From contig NZ_WGNY01000016.1 of NCBI RefSeq assembly GCF_016124325.1, positions 62,001-126,000 of the forward strand: a DNA stretch of 64,000 nucleotides. Direction: 5' to 3'. The notes beneath the pieces were generated by a model, which had not been told where the DNA came from, searched no databases, and was given only the letters and a program-made list of their open reading frames with translations. The position numbers were made by a program, and so were the translations under genes. Source of the stretch: Phenylobacterium sp. (GTDB taxonomy: Bacteria > Pseudomonadota > Alphaproteobacteria > Caulobacterales > Caulobacteraceae). How positions within the stretch are numbered: the stretch's first letter is position 1; every line of letters starts with the position of its first letter. Shown piece by piece: positions 43,480 to 53,264 of the stretch.

Positions 43480-44307
43480 TCAGCCCTTCAGCCAGGCGAG
43501 CAGGTCGGCGTTGATCACGTCGGGGTGGGTGGAAGCCATGCCGTGCGGCAGGCCCGGGTAGACCTTCAACGTCCCCTTCTTCACCAGCTCGATGGTCTTC
43601 AGCGCGGAGTCGTGGATCGGCACGATCTGATCGTCGTCGCCGTGCATGACCAGGACGGGCACGTCGATCTTCTTCAGGTCCTCGGTGAAGTCGGTCTCGG
43701 AGAAGGCCTTGATGCAGTCGTAGTGGGCCTTCACCCCGCCCATCATGCCCTGCAGCCACCACTTCTGGATCAGGCCCTGGCTCACCTTCGCGCCCGGGCG
43801 GTTGAAGCCGAAGAAGGGCCCGGTCGGCACGTCGAGGAACATCTGGGCCCTGTCGGCCAGCAGCGCGGCGCGGAAGCCATCGAACACCTCGATGGGCGTG
43901 CCCTCGGGGTTGCTGTCCTTCTTCACCATCACCGGCGGCACCGCTCCGATCAGCACCGCGCCGGCGGCCCGGTCGGTCCCGTGGCGGCCGAGGTAGCGGG
44001 CCACCTCGCCGCCGCCGGTGGAATGGCCGACGTGGATCGCGTCCTTCAGGTCCAGCGCCAGGACGACCGCGCGCAGGTCGTCGGCGTAGGTGTCCATCTC
44101 GTTGCCGCCCCAGGTCTGGGTCGAGCGGCCGTGTCCGCGCCGGTCGTGGGCGATCACGCGATAGCCGTTGTCGGCGAAGAACATCATCTGGGCGTCCCAG
44201 TCGTCGGCGGTCAGCGGCCAGCCGTGGCTGAAGACGATGGGTTGGCCCGAGCCCCAGTCCTTGTAGAAGATCTGCGCGCCGTCCTTGGTGGTGACGTAGC
44301 TGGTCAT
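43480..44307 (-). CDS. Alpha/beta hydrolase (non-haem chloroperoxidase/esterase type)
   Basis: A 275-residue soluble hydrolase. FSHGWPL near 26 forms the oxyanion hole, GHSTGGG holds nucleophile S96, HGDDDQIVP gives the Asp, and LPHGM near 255 the His. This is the group named non-haem chloroperoxidase or perhydrolase, which also acts as an aryl esterase. AAGGA stands 9 bases before the ATG. Apparently a single-gene unit. Confidence 0.9.
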   Translation of the reverse strand: MTSYVTTKDGAQIFYKDWGSGQPIVFSHGWPLTADDWDAQMMFFADNGYRVIAHDRRGHGRSTQTWGGNEMDTYADDLRAVVLALDLKDAIHVGHSTGGGEVARYLGRHGTDRAAGAVLIGAVPPVMVKKDSNPEGTPIEVFDGFRAALLADRAQMFLDVPTGPFFGFNRPGAKVSQGLIQKWWLQGMMGGVKAHYDCIKAFSETDFTEDLKKIDVPVLVMHGDDDQIVPIHDSALKTIELVKKGTLKVYPGLPHGMASTHPDVINADLLAWLKG

Positions 44308-44481
44308 GATCTTGTCCTTCTGTCGGATGGGGCCTGCCGAACCGACTACGACATCTTCGCCCCCGGCCGCTGGGGCCGACGGCGCGGATCATTCATCCTC
44401 CGATGACGAGGGCGCGAGTAAAGAGTTGTAAAGGCCCGCAGCCGACGGCGGCGTGACGCCGCGGCGGTCACAACGGGTTCG

Positions 44482-45480
44482 TCAGTAGGCGCCGAAGGTC
44501 ACCGCGTCGCTGCCCACCGGCAGGGTGATGGTCATGCCGTCCTTCGCCAGCCGCCAGTCGAGCTTGCCGCCGTCCTCCATGCCCTTGGCGAAGGCCTCGG
44601 GCGTGAACATCGGCAGGCCGGCCTGGGTGAGGTGGTTCAGCACCAGCGCCTTCACGCCCGCGGCGCGGGCGATGTCGGCGGCCTCCACGGGCTCGGTGTG
44701 GTAGGTGACCGTGTCGCCGAGGATCGAGGCCATCCGCGGATTGCCCATCGCCTTCATGCCCATCGAGAGCTGGCGGGTCATGGCGTTGTTCTGCGCCTCG
44801 TGGATCAGGACGTCGGCGCCCTTGGCGGCCTCGGCCAGGGGCGGCCACTTCTTGGTGTCGCCGCTGATCACCACCGAACGGCCCTTGTAGTCGAAGCGGT
44901 AGCCGTAGGCGGGGCTGGCGGGGTCGTGCATCACGCGGATCGCGGTCACCTTGAGGTCGCCGTCGGTCCAGGCGGGCGCGGTCCCGTCGGGCTTGGCGAT
45001 GGTGACGACCTTGGGCTCGATCAGGCCGGCGGGCAGGGGGAAGGTCACGCCGTCGTGCTCGTGGTGGGCCTTCCGGAAGCCGTGGTCGACCTCGTAGGCG
45101 AGGTTGAACCCCTGGGCGAGCTTGTCTACGCCGGGCGGGCCGATCAGGGCGAGCGGCTGGGTGCGGCCCTGGATCCAGCTCTGGTCGTTGAACTCACCCA
45201 GGTCGCCGATGTGGTCGGAATGCAGGTGGGTGATGAACACCGCCTTGGCCGTGGCGACCGGCAGGCGCCACAGCATCAGGTTCTCGGTCGACTCCGGCCC
45301 GACGTCGACGAGGTAGAGCGCGCCGCCCGCCTCGATCGCCGTGCAGGGCTTGGCCCGGCCCACGACCGGCAGCGGCCCCGAGGTGCCGCAGAAGATCACC
45401 TTCAGGCTGTCGGCGGCCTGGGCGTGGGCGACCGGCGTCCATAGGAGGAGCGCGATGAGGGCGGTAAGCACGCGGACCAT
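44482..45480 (-). CDS. Secreted metallo-beta-lactamase-fold hydrolase
   Basis: A 332-residue protein. A signal peptide ends near AHAQA (residue 22). THLHSDHIG (H85, H87, D89, H90) is the zinc motif; DTKKW near 210 and NHL near 285 supply the remaining ligands. The arrangement, starting IFCGTSGPLPV, is RNase Z/arylsulfatase-like rather than beta-lactamase. Being exported, it is not an RNase; a periplasmic ester or sulfate-ester hydrolase is more likely. Divergent from the DsbA-fold gene. Confidence 0.87.
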   Translation of the reverse strand: MVRVLTALIALLLWTPVAHAQAADSLKVIFCGTSGPLPVVGRAKPCTAIEAGGALYLVDVGPESTENLMLWRLPVATAKAVFITHLHSDHIGDLGEFNDQSWIQGRTQPLALIGPPGVDKLAQGFNLAYEVDHGFRKAHHEHDGVTFPLPAGLIEPKVVTIAKPDGTAPAWTDGDLKVTAIRVMHDPASPAYGYRFDYKGRSVVISGDTKKWPPLAEAAKGADVLIHEAQNNAMTRQLSMGMKAMGNPRMASILGDTVTYHTEPVEAADIARAAGVKALVLNHLTQAGLPMFTPEAFAKGMEDGGKLDWRLAKDGMTITLPVGSDAVTFGAY

Positions 45481-45560
45481 GGAAGTCGCCTCCGGATTCT
45501 TGCCTTCGTTCTAGGCCGGAGTTTATGACACGCACAATGCCAATTTCGGGAGGGACGACG

Positions 45561-46211
45561 ATGACGCTCAGCTACGACCTCTACTGGTCGTTCCGCTCGC
45601 CGTACTCGTACATGGTCACGCCGCGGCTCCTCGAGCTGGAGGCCGAGTACGACGTGGCCTGCAACGTGCGGCCGGTCTATCCGCTGGCGGTCAGGACGCC
45701 GGAGTTCTTCGAGACCCGCGACCCGCTGTGGTTTCGCTACTTCATGACGGACGTGTTCCGCGAGGCGGCGTTCCTGGGCCTGCCCTTCCGTTGGCCTCGG
45801 CCCGATCCGGTGCAGCAGGGCGAGGGCGGGAACTACCGGATCCCGCAGCCCTACATCCACCGCCTCACCCACCTCGGCGTGGCGGCGGTCGAACGCGGTC
45901 GCGGCCTGCCGTTCCTGAAGGAAGCGAGCCACGTCATCTGGAGCGGCGAGGTCGAGAACTGGCATGAGGGCGATCATCTGGCGCGGGCGGCCGAACGCGC
46001 CGGGCTGGACCTCGCCGAGATGGACGCCGCCGTCGCCGCCGACACGGCCCGCTACGTCAAGGTGGTCGAAGACAACCAGGTCGCCCAGCGCGAGGCCGGC
46101 CACTGGGGCGTGCCGATGATGGTGTTCGGCGGCGAGGCCTTCTTCGGCCAGGACCGCTTCGACCAGCTCAAGTGGCGGCTGGAACAGGCCGGGATGACCC
46201 GGAAGGCCTAG
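45561..46211 (+). CDS. DsbA-fold isomerase (2-hydroxychromene-2-carboxylate isomerase/GST kappa type)
   Basis: A 216-residue thioredoxin-fold protein without a CxxC. The N-terminal YWSFRSPYSYM holds the serine that replaces cysteine in GST kappa and hydroxychromene-carboxylate isomerase; VPMMVFGGEAFFGQDR near the end is the cis-Pro region. ATG at 45561 has GGGAGG 6-7 bases upstream. The isomerase uses glutathione in naphthalene-type breakdown; a GST role is equally possible. The stop overlaps the start of a long hairpin. Confidence 0.85.
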   Translation: MTLSYDLYWSFRSPYSYMVTPRLLELEAEYDVACNVRPVYPLAVRTPEFFETRDPLWFRYFMTDVFREAAFLGLPFRWPRPDPVQQGEGGNYRIPQPYIHRLTHLGVAAVERGRGLPFLKEASHVIWSGEVENWHEGDHLARAAERAGLDLAEMDAAVAADTARYVKVVEDNQVAQREAGHWGVPMMVFGGEAFFGQDRFDQLKWRLEQAGMTRKA

Positions 46212-46260
46212 AGCCCGTCAGGGTGAAGCGGGAACCGGTTCACCCGCCCGGACGGGCTCT
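46210..46260 (+). terminator. Terminator-like hairpin after the DsbA-fold gene
   Basis: AGAGCCCGTC (46210-46219) pairs with GACGGGCTCT (46251-46260), with an inner GTGAA/TTCAC pairing. It begins within the stop codon and is followed by ACACTTTT. Lying between convergent genes, it may work in both directions. Confidence 0.6.
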
Positions 46261-46287
46261 ACACTTTTGAGGATCGAGCCTTCTCGT

Positions 46288-46315
46288 CCGGATCAAGTGA
46301 TCCCACTTGATCCGG
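46288..46315. repeat. 12-bp perfect hairpin, REP-like
   Basis: CCGGATCAAGTG and CACTTGATCCGG pair perfectly around a 4-base loop, just beyond the 3' end of the LysR gene. The sequence resembles a dispersed palindrome I associate with alphaproteobacterial intergenic regions. It may also end LysR transcription. Confidence 0.6.
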
Positions 46316-46327
46316 GAACGCTCTAGG

Positions 46328-47239
46328 TCAGGCCGCTTCGGCGCGTACGGGCGGGCCGTTCACCGCGGCCTTGGACAGTTCGGCCATCGCCTTGATCAGC
46401 GGTGAGCGCCAGCGCTCGGCCGTGGTCAGCATCCAGCAGGCGTAGGTGACGTCCAGGGTGGTCGAGACCTTGGCCAGGCGGCCATCGCGCAGGTGGGACT
46501 CGAACAGGAACGAAGCCCCGATGGCGATGAAGTCGGTGTCGAGCGCGCGCTGGATCACGAGGCCGTAGTCGTCGCTCACGAAGGCGCGCAGGTTCTCGGC
46601 CTCCTCGCGGCTGAGCTCGCCCGCCCATTTCTCGACGGCCGGCACGACGTTGGGCAGGGCCACGGGATATCGCAGCACCTCCCGCGGGCCGGCGTCCCTG
46701 AGCGCCAGGGCCGGATGCCCGGGGCGCGCGACCAGGACCATCGCGTCCTCGAACATCTTCTTGCGGATCAGGTCGCCGTAGCGCGCCGCATGCTCGGCAT
46801 AGCCGAAGGCGATATCCACGCGGCCCTCCTGGAGTGCGGTCATCACGCCTGGGCCGGTCTCCTGCACGGTCTCCACGTGCAGCTTGGGGAAGCGCACCGC
46901 GATATGGCTGAGGAGCTGGGGCAGGGGCTTCAGGCGGCTGGCCGGGCCCACTGCGATGCGGATGCGGCCCTCTTCGCCCCGGGCGAGCTGCTCGAGGTCG
47001 CGACTCAGGGACGCGACGCCTTTCAACAGGATTTCCGCGCGTTGGGCGACGAAGGCGCCATAGGCCGTGGGCCGCGCGGCGCCGCCGCTGCGCTCGAACA
47101 ACTTGAGCGAGAGCTGCGCTTCGAGGCGCGCGATGCTCTTCGACAAGGTCGGCTGCGAGATCTGCAGCTTGCGCGCAGCCCCGCTGAAGCCGCCCGCGCG
47201 GCAGATTTCGAGAATCTGTTCGAGGTGCCGAAGCTCCAT
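46328..47239 (-). CDS. LysR-family transcriptional regulator
   Basis: A 303-residue regulator with the usual N-terminal helix-turn-helix (FSGAARKLQISQPTLSKSIARLE) and a periplasmic-binding-like effector domain. Divergent from the sulfatase at 47328 with an 88-base shared region, so control of that gene is the simplest reading. Effector unknown. Confidence 0.9.
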   Translation of the reverse strand: MELRHLEQILEICRAGGFSGAARKLQISQPTLSKSIARLEAQLSLKLFERSGGAARPTAYGAFVAQRAEILLKGVASLSRDLEQLARGEEGRIRIAVGPASRLKPLPQLLSHIAVRFPKLHVETVQETGPGVMTALQEGRVDIAFGYAEHAARYGDLIRKKMFEDAMVLVARPGHPALALRDAGPREVLRYPVALPNVVPAVEKWAGELSREEAENLRAFVSDDYGLVIQRALDTDFIAIGASFLFESHLRDGRLAKVSTTLDVTYACWMLTTAERWRSPLIKAMAELSKAAVNGPPVRAEAA

Positions 47240-47327
47240 GCCTGTGGGCTATAGCATCGTGACGCGACAATGGGCAGATCGCATTCGTCCTCGCCGTTAG
47301 CCTTCGAAGGAAAGGGGAGGACCAGCC

Positions 47328-48863
47328 ATGACGCGGATTCCGGCGATCGCCACGATGGCCCTGGCGCTGACTCTGGGCGCGAGCGCGCCACAGGCCACCG
47401 ATGCGGCGGCTCCCCAGCCCCGGCGGCCGAACGTGATCGTGATCCTGGCCGACGACCTGGGCTATGGCGACACCTCGGCCTACGGCAGTCCGATCGCGCG
47501 CACCCCGAATATCGACGCGCTGGCCGCCGACGGCGTGCGCTTCACCCAGGGCTATGTCAGCCACCCCGTCTGCTCGCCGTCGCGCGCGGGCCTGCTCACC
47601 GGCCGCTACCAGACGCGGTTCGGCTGGGAGTTCAATCCGGTCGGCCGGGACCGGACCACGGGCGTGTCGCGCAACGAAACCTTCGTCGCCCAGATCATGA
47701 AGTCCGCCGGCTACCACACCGGCATGGTCGGCAAGTGGCACCTGGGCGAGGCGGCGGGCTACCAGCCGCTGGACCGCGGGTTCGACGAGTTCTTCGGCGT
47801 GCTGGGCGGCCAGACCTCGTACCTGACCCAGATGGCGCCGGGCGACGAGTACTACAATCCGCCGGGGATGGAGGGCCTCCTGGGCGGCGGCGCGGAGGCG
47901 ACCGAAGACCAGCTCATGACCCGCATGCGCGAGCGCCTGCCGATCAGCCGCGGGCGCGAGGTGGTGGAGACGAAGGGCTATCTCACCGATGTCTTCACCG
48001 ACGAGGCCGTGCGCTTCATCGACGCCAACAAGGACCGGCCGTTCTTCCTCTACCTGGCCTACAACGCCCCGCACGTGCCGCTGCAGGCGCCCAAGAAGTA
48101 CGTCGACCGCTTCCGCGACGTGTCCGATCCCGGCAAGCGCGTCTACGCCGCCATGGTCTCGGCCCTGGACGACGGCGTGGGCGCGGTGCGCGCCAAGCTG
48201 AAGGCGGAGGGGCTGGAGAAGGACACCCTGATCATCTTCCTCAGCGACAACGGCTGCGCCGGCTACGTGAACGGCGCCTGCTCCAACGCGCCGCTGAACG
48301 GCTTCAAGGCCACCCACTTCGAGGGCGGCGTGAGGATCCCCTTCATCATGGCCTGGCCGGGGCGGATACACGCCGGGCAGGTGGACGAGCGGGTGGTCTC
48401 CAGCCTCGACATCACCCCGACGGCGGCGGCGCTCGCCGGCGCCACGCCGCCCAACGGTTCGGACGGCGTGAACCTGATCCCCTATGTGGCGGGCGACGAC
48501 CGGCGCACGCCCAACCCGATCCTGTTCTGGCGCGCGGGGCCCAGCTTCGCGGTCCGCGACGGGAACTGGAAGATGTGGGAGGTCGACAAGGCCGATCCCG
48601 CCGCCGAGATCACCCAGGGCGTGGCGCCGTCGCCCGACGGCGAGGTGGCGAAGCCCTCGCCGTTCGGCCAGCACGTCATGCTCTACGACCTCGCCCGCGA
48701 CATCGGCGAGACCCGCAATCTGGCGTCCTCGAACCCCGCCGTCGTGGACGGCCTCAAGGCCAAGGCCGCCGCCTGGGACAAGGGCAATGTCCCGGCCCAG
48801 CTCACCAGCCGGCGCCAGTCCGTCCAGGTCATCGATGGCCAAAGACTCAAACTCTACAACTGA
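47328..48863 (+). CDS. Sulfatase, formylglycine-dependent, exported
   Basis: A 511-residue sulfatase with a Sec signal peptide (about 1-27). LADDLGYGDTSAYG near 40 supplies metal ligands; C82-S-P-S-R is the activation motif in HPVCSPSRAGLLTGR, followed by GKWHLG and SDNGC. GGGGAGG lies before the ATG. About 33 kb from the FGE gene, which is probably still its maturase. It resembles arylsulfatase A types; the substrate is unknown. A TetR regulator follows. Confidence 0.93.
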   Translation: MTRIPAIATMALALTLGASAPQATDAAAPQPRRPNVIVILADDLGYGDTSAYGSPIARTPNIDALAADGVRFTQGYVSHPVCSPSRAGLLTGRYQTRFGWEFNPVGRDRTTGVSRNETFVAQIMKSAGYHTGMVGKWHLGEAAGYQPLDRGFDEFFGVLGGQTSYLTQMAPGDEYYNPPGMEGLLGGGAEATEDQLMTRMRERLPISRGREVVETKGYLTDVFTDEAVRFIDANKDRPFFLYLAYNAPHVPLQAPKKYVDRFRDVSDPGKRVYAAMVSALDDGVGAVRAKLKAEGLEKDTLIIFLSDNGCAGYVNGACSNAPLNGFKATHFEGGVRIPFIMAWPGRIHAGQVDERVVSSLDITPTAAALAGATPPNGSDGVNLIPYVAGDDRRTPNPILFWRAGPSFAVRDGNWKMWEVDKADPAAEITQGVAPSPDGEVAKPSPFGQHVMLYDLARDIGETRNLASSNPAVVDGLKAKAAAWDKGNVPAQLTSRRQSVQVIDGQRLKLYN

Positions 48864-48945
48864 TCCGCCGAATGACGGGGGTGGGCCGACTGTGCCAGGG
48901 TGGGCCCACCGCAAACCGTCGTACCCAAAGTTCGAAAAGGCGCCC

Positions 48946-49626
48946 ATGCCCAAGGCCCTCGCCGCCGCCAACGACCGGACCGCCGGTCCACGCCGCCGCG
49001 AGGCCCGCGAGGCGGCCCGGCGCGAGAGCTTCATGCGGGTCGCCGCCGCCGTCTTCCGCGAGCATGGGCTGGCGGGCGCGACGATGGAGCAGGTGGCCGC
49101 CGCGGCCGGCGTCACCAAGGTGGTGCTCTACCGCCGCTTCCCGTCGAAGGACGCCCTGATCCAGGCGATCGTCGACGAGACCATCCGCCTGCTGCGGGGC
49201 GGCGTGGCCAAGCCCTGGACCGGCTACGGCGCCGGCATCCGCAAGTCGCTGGAGGCGGCCCGGTCGTTCGCCGACGGCTATGTCCTGCTGATCCGCTACG
49301 CGGACCAGCACCCCTATTGCCACGCCGCCAGGGCCGAGCACCGCAAGCGTTCGGCCAAGCGCCTGCGGGCGCTGCTCTGGAACCCCGAGCCGGCGCCGCC
49401 GGCGTCGGAATGGCCCCCGCTGATCGACCTGGCGGTCGAGCCGATGATCTCGTTCACCAACGAGGCGCTGGTCTACTGGGTGGAGAACGGCGATCCCAGC
49501 CGGGACGGGCTGTTCATCCACTGGTGCGGCCAGATGCTCCGGGCGTGGCGCAACAACGCCGCCGAACTGCTCAATCTCGATTCGCCCGAACACGACTGGC
49601 CCTTCGACACGGAGGCCCCGCCTTGA
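48946..49626 (+). CDS. TetR-family transcriptional regulator
   Basis: A 226-residue regulator. The helix-turn-helix is GATMEQVAAAAGVTKVVLYRRF near 46-67. ATG at 48946 has AAAAGG 5 bases upstream; the longer open frame overlaps the sulfatase and lacks similarity. It follows the sulfatase and precedes the NTF2-like gene on the same strand. Confidence 0.88.
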   Translation: MPKALAAANDRTAGPRRREAREAARRESFMRVAAAVFREHGLAGATMEQVAAAAGVTKVVLYRRFPSKDALIQAIVDETIRLLRGGVAKPWTGYGAGIRKSLEAARSFADGYVLLIRYADQHPYCHAARAEHRKRSAKRLRALLWNPEPAPPASEWPPLIDLAVEPMISFTNEALVYWVENGDPSRDGLFIHWCGQMLRAWRNNAAELLNLDSPEHDWPFDTEAPP

Positions 49627-49664
49627 CGGCCGGTCGGGACAACAACATGAGGAGGAACTTCGCC

Positions 49665-50150
49665 ATGGTCAGCCGCAGAGACGCCCTCATCGGCGCTGGA
49701 GCCGCCGCGGCGGCCGCGACCCCCGCCCTCGGCCAGTCGGTTCCGGCCCCGCCGGTCGCGCCCGAGCACGCGCGCTTCGCCGCCGAGATCGCCGCCGCCC
49801 AGGGCCGCCTCGACGCCTTCATGACGGCGTTCAACGGCCGGGACCTGGCGGCCTTCGAAGACACCTTCAACTTCCCGCACGTGCGGTTCGCCTCGGGCAA
49901 GGTGACGATCATCAACCCCGGCTACCACAAGGCCGAGATGTTCGAGCGCGGCGCGCTCGCCGAGTGGGATCATTCGGCCTGGCAGCGCCGAGACGTGATC
50001 CACGCCGGCGCCGACAAGGTGCACATCGACACCCGCTTCGCCCGCTACCGGAAGGACGGCAGCCTGATCGGCGGGTTCGATTCCATCTACATCGTGACGA
50101 GACAGGACGGCCGCTGGGGCATCCAGGGCCGCTCGAGCTTCGCGCCCTAG
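49665..50150 (+). CDS. Exported NTF2/SnoaL-like protein
   Basis: A 161-residue protein. The Tat-like leader SRRDALIGAGAAAAAATPA precedes a single NTF2-like domain (FMTAFNGRDLAAFEDTFNFPHVRFASG ... GRWGIQGRSSFAP). ATG at 49665 lies 9 bases past GGAGG; an ATG 18 bases earlier lies before that SD. Folds of this kind include ketosteroid isomerase-like enzymes and ligand-binding proteins. Function open. Confidence 0.8.
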   Translation: MVSRRDALIGAGAAAAAATPALGQSVPAPPVAPEHARFAAEIAAAQGRLDAFMTAFNGRDLAAFEDTFNFPHVRFASGKVTIINPGYHKAEMFERGALAEWDHSAWQRRDVIHAGADKVHIDTRFARYRKDGSLIGGFDSIYIVTRQDGRWGIQGRSSFAP

Positions 50151-50163
50151 ACCCCCTCGGATT

Positions 50164-50871
50164 CTAGAGGCTCGCCAGCAGCGTGCTCGCCGCCCAGGTG
50201 TCGCGGGTCATCCGGCGGCGGCGGGCGAAGGCGGCCATGGCCTCGGTCGAGGGATCGCGCGAGGCCTCCCAGACCCCGTGGTCGCCGTAGCGGGTGATCA
50301 GCAGCAGGCGGGTGACCCCGGCCGCCTTGTCGGCGTCGTTCCGGGCGGCGGCGAAGAGGCCAAAGATCTGCGTGTCGAAGCGCGTCTCGAAGTCGCGCCA
50401 ACCCTCGGCCGAGAGTTCCAGGAACTCCGGGACCGAAGCGGTTTCCACGACGAACCAGCGATGGACGTAGATGCCCCCGGGCCGCGGGCGATCGCTCGTC
50501 CCGGGCCGGACCGTGGCGGCGAGCAGATCGCGCCGCGCCGCCGCGACGCCGGCCGCGGACTGTAGCGCCGCCACCGCCGCCTCGCGGTCGGCGGCCGGAT
50601 CGTTCCAGCGAAGCAGCACGGCCGCCTGGCGCGCGTGCCAGCCGAGCTGTGGCGTGAACACGCCCACGATCTCGCCGGCCGGGGGCAGGGCCGCCGCCCG
50701 CGCGACGTCGGCGGCCAGCGTCGCCGGCGCGAGGTCGAGGAAGAGGTAGTCGTAGGTCATGGTCCTGTCCGGAAAGGGTGCGGGGACTTCAGGCGCCGCC
50801 CGGGCGCCGAAGGCCGTCAGCAGCGACGCGCCAGCCCCAGCCAGCCAAAGCCTCCGGTCGGCGACGATCAT
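50164..50871 (-). CDS. NIPSNAP-like protein with leader peptide
   Basis: A 235-residue protein. An N-terminal hydrophobic leader (about 6-25, ending ARAAP) is followed by two ferredoxin-like repeats: TYDYLFLDLAP onward and IYVHRWFVVE onward, the pattern of NIPSNAP domains. ATG at 50871 has GGAG 9 bases upstream. Convergent with the NTF2-like gene and divergent from the TBDR. Role unknown. Confidence 0.75.
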   Translation of the reverse strand: MIVADRRLWLAGAGASLLTAFGARAAPEVPAPFPDRTMTYDYLFLDLAPATLAADVARAAALPPAGEIVGVFTPQLGWHARQAAVLLRWNDPAADREAAVAALQSAAGVAAARRDLLAATVRPGTSDRPRPGGIYVHRWFVVETASVPEFLELSAEGWRDFETRFDTQIFGLFAAARNDADKAAGVTRLLLITRYGDHGVWEASRDPSTEAMAAFARRRRMTRDTWAASTLLASL

Positions 50872-50984
50872 ACGGAAATTCTCCGGTTCGGCGCGGGCGC
50901 GCGTCAAGCGGACAACACGCTATGGGTCCAAGCCATCCAGGAATTGGAAATCGCCACCGGCCGCGACTAGCTTCCGGCCTGTCA

Positions 50985-51013
50985 CCACGCAGTAACGCTC
51001 AAACCGTGCGTGG
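50985..51013. promoter_or_regulatory. 7-bp inverted repeat just before the third TBDR
   Basis: CCACGCA (50985-50991) and TGCGTGG (51007-51013) form a perfect dyad with a 15-base spacer, ending about 16 bases before the ATG. Operator or 5'-leader stem are both possible. Confidence 0.35.
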
Positions 51014-51029
51014 AGCCAGGGGGGATCAA

Positions 51030-53258
51030 ATGCGCCACCATCTCAAGGGCGCGTCGATCGTTGCTATCTGCATGGCAACGGCGGCGCCAGCTTTCGCCCA
51101 GGACTCATCCGATCGCACCGAGGTCGGCGAAGTCCTTGTCACCGCCCGCAAGCGCGAGGAGCGGCTGGCCGATATCCCGGTCGCCGCCACGGCGCTGGGC
51201 AGCGAGGAACTCAAGGACATCGGCGGGCTCGCCAACGCCCAGCAACTGCTTGCGCAGGTGCCCGGCGTGAACTTCGCCAACACGTCCAACGCGCTCACCT
51301 CGGACGTCTCGATCCGCTCGTCCGGCACGTCCCGGGCGACCAACGCCGAGGCCGGCGTCGGGCTGTTCCGCAACGGGGCCTTCATCGGCGGCGGCAACGT
51401 CGCGGGGCGCACCTTCAGCGGCATCGACCTGTTCGACATCGCCCGCGTCGAAGTGCTGCGTGGCGTGCAGGGCGGCCTCGGCGGCCGCAACGCCGAGGGC
51501 GGCTCGATCAACGTGATCACGGCGCGGCCCACCCACACGTTCGAGGGCTACGCCTTCGCCACCTATGGCATGCACGACAAGTACGAGCTCGAGCTCGTCC
51601 AGAACGTGCCGATCGACGAGCATTGGGCCGCGCGCTTCAGCTTCGACTACGGCCGCCAGACCAAGGGGTTCTACCACCTCTACGTCATCGACAAGTACGC
51701 CGACGCGACGCGTCGCGAATTCGGGCGCGCCCAGCTGAACTACAAGAACGGGAGCTTCACGGCCAACGCCATGGTGGAGCGCTCCAACGAGCGGGTGCCG
51801 GGCCTGGTCTACCAGGTGGTGACCTACCCCAACGCCAATTTCCCGCAGGGCTACTTCACCGACAAGTACGAGACGCCCTGGAATTCGCCCTCGGCCGGCA
51901 AGCAGCGCCTCACCAACTTCGAGCTCACCACCAACCTCGACATGGGTTGGGCGACGCTGTCGACGGTGGTCAACCTGCGCGACCGCCGCGGCCAGAACCA
52001 GTACGACCGCGACGCGCTTTCGCCGGAGTTCTTCCTGGCGCTGATCGACGCCGGCAAGGTTTCGAACTCGGGCAGGAACGCCATCCGGGTGGCCGACTAC
52101 GGGCTCGGCGGCGACCAGGTCGACCACGCCCGCATCAGCTACTACGACGCCCACCTGGCGGGCGAGACCAAGGGCGTCGCCTGGGTCGCGGGCGGCGAGT
52201 ACTATCTGCTCAACGACACGCCCTCGAGCATCCTCGGAAAGACGCCCACGGCGGCCAGCCCGACGGCCGGCACCATCAGCCGGAGCAAGCTGCGGTTCTC
52301 GTCCTACGCGGTCTACGGCTCGCTCAGCTATGACGTCACCTCGCAGATCAACCTCTCGGGCGACCTGCGCTACACGCACGACAACGAGGACTTCCTGGCG
52401 CGTCAGTTCGTCTACGGAACCGACGTCCCGATCACGACGCCGTCGCTGAACCCCACGGCGGACCGCAGCCAGGGCAACGTCTCCTACACCGCCACCCTGG
52501 GCTACAAGCCCACCACGCGGACCCTGCTCTACGCCAAGGTCGGCTCGGCCTATCGGGCCGGGGGCTTCAACGGGAATCTCGGCGATCCGCGCGCGCCGAT
52601 CGCGATCCCGCTGGCCTTCGACAACGAGACGCTCACCGGATACGAGGCGGGCTTCAAGGGGTCGGTCACGCCGAACCTCTTCGTGACGGCCGCAGCCTAT
52701 TCGAACCACTACAAGAACCTGGTCATCCAGGGCGACAACGGCTGCGCCATCAGCAATCCGGCGTGCCCGGTGCAGGCCACCTCGTTCGCCTTCAACGCCG
52801 GCCCCGCCAAGCTGTGGGGCCTCGAGATCGAGGCGACCCTGCGCGCCGACCTGGTCGGCGGCGACCTGCGCGTGACGGTCGGCGGCTCGCGCCAGGGCGG
52901 CCACATCACCGGCGGAATCTACGATGGCTTCAAGCAGCCGCAGCAGCCGAAGTGGACGGAGACCTTCAACATCACCTACCGCCACCCGATCACCGACGCG
53001 GTCGACGGCTTCTTCAACGTCAACGGGTCCGGTCGTCAGGGCGGGGTCCAGGAAGCCAAGCAGAGCCCGCCGCTGCACGACTACGGGATCTTCAACCTCC
53101 GGGGCGGCGTGAGCTGGAAGTCGTACGAGCTCACCGGCTACGTGAACAATGCGGGCCAGACGTCGTACATGGTCTTCCAGGCGCCCTCGGCGACGAACGA
53201 CGTGCGCCGCTACAACCTGCCCCGCACCTGGGGCGTGCAGCTGCGAGCCGCCTGGTGA
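51030..53258 (+). CDS. TonB-dependent outer-membrane receptor
   Basis: A 742-residue receptor with a signal peptide ending APAFAQ, TonB-box-like GEVLVTARKREERL, a plug with VEVLRGVQGGLGGRNAEGG, and a barrel ending in Trp (QLRAAW). The usual GPQG of the plug is GVQG here. ATG at 51030 is set by AGGGGG upstream and the signal peptide; the frame extends far upstream without similarity. Neighbours are a NIPSNAP-like gene and a GST. Confidence 0.94.
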   Translation: MRHHLKGASIVAICMATAAPAFAQDSSDRTEVGEVLVTARKREERLADIPVAATALGSEELKDIGGLANAQQLLAQVPGVNFANTSNALTSDVSIRSSGTSRATNAEAGVGLFRNGAFIGGGNVAGRTFSGIDLFDIARVEVLRGVQGGLGGRNAEGGSINVITARPTHTFEGYAFATYGMHDKYELELVQNVPIDEHWAARFSFDYGRQTKGFYHLYVIDKYADATRREFGRAQLNYKNGSFTANAMVERSNERVPGLVYQVVTYPNANFPQGYFTDKYETPWNSPSAGKQRLTNFELTTNLDMGWATLSTVVNLRDRRGQNQYDRDALSPEFFLALIDAGKVSNSGRNAIRVADYGLGGDQVDHARISYYDAHLAGETKGVAWVAGGEYYLLNDTPSSILGKTPTAASPTAGTISRSKLRFSSYAVYGSLSYDVTSQINLSGDLRYTHDNEDFLARQFVYGTDVPITTPSLNPTADRSQGNVSYTATLGYKPTTRTLLYAKVGSAYRAGGFNGNLGDPRAPIAIPLAFDNETLTGYEAGFKGSVTPNLFVTAAAYSNHYKNLVIQGDNGCAISNPACPVQATSFAFNAGPAKLWGLEIEATLRADLVGGDLRVTVGGSRQGGHITGGIYDGFKQPQQPKWTETFNITYRHPITDAVDGFFNVNGSGRQGGVQEAKQSPPLHDYGIFNLRGGVSWKSYELTGYVNNAGQTSYMVFQAPSATNDVRRYNLPRTWGVQLRAAW

Positions 53259-53264
53259 ACCACC

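Noticed and set aside
46288..46315. 12-bp dyad as a LysR operator
   Set aside because: It lies at the 3' end of the LysR gene between convergent genes, which suits a terminator or REP-type palindrome better.
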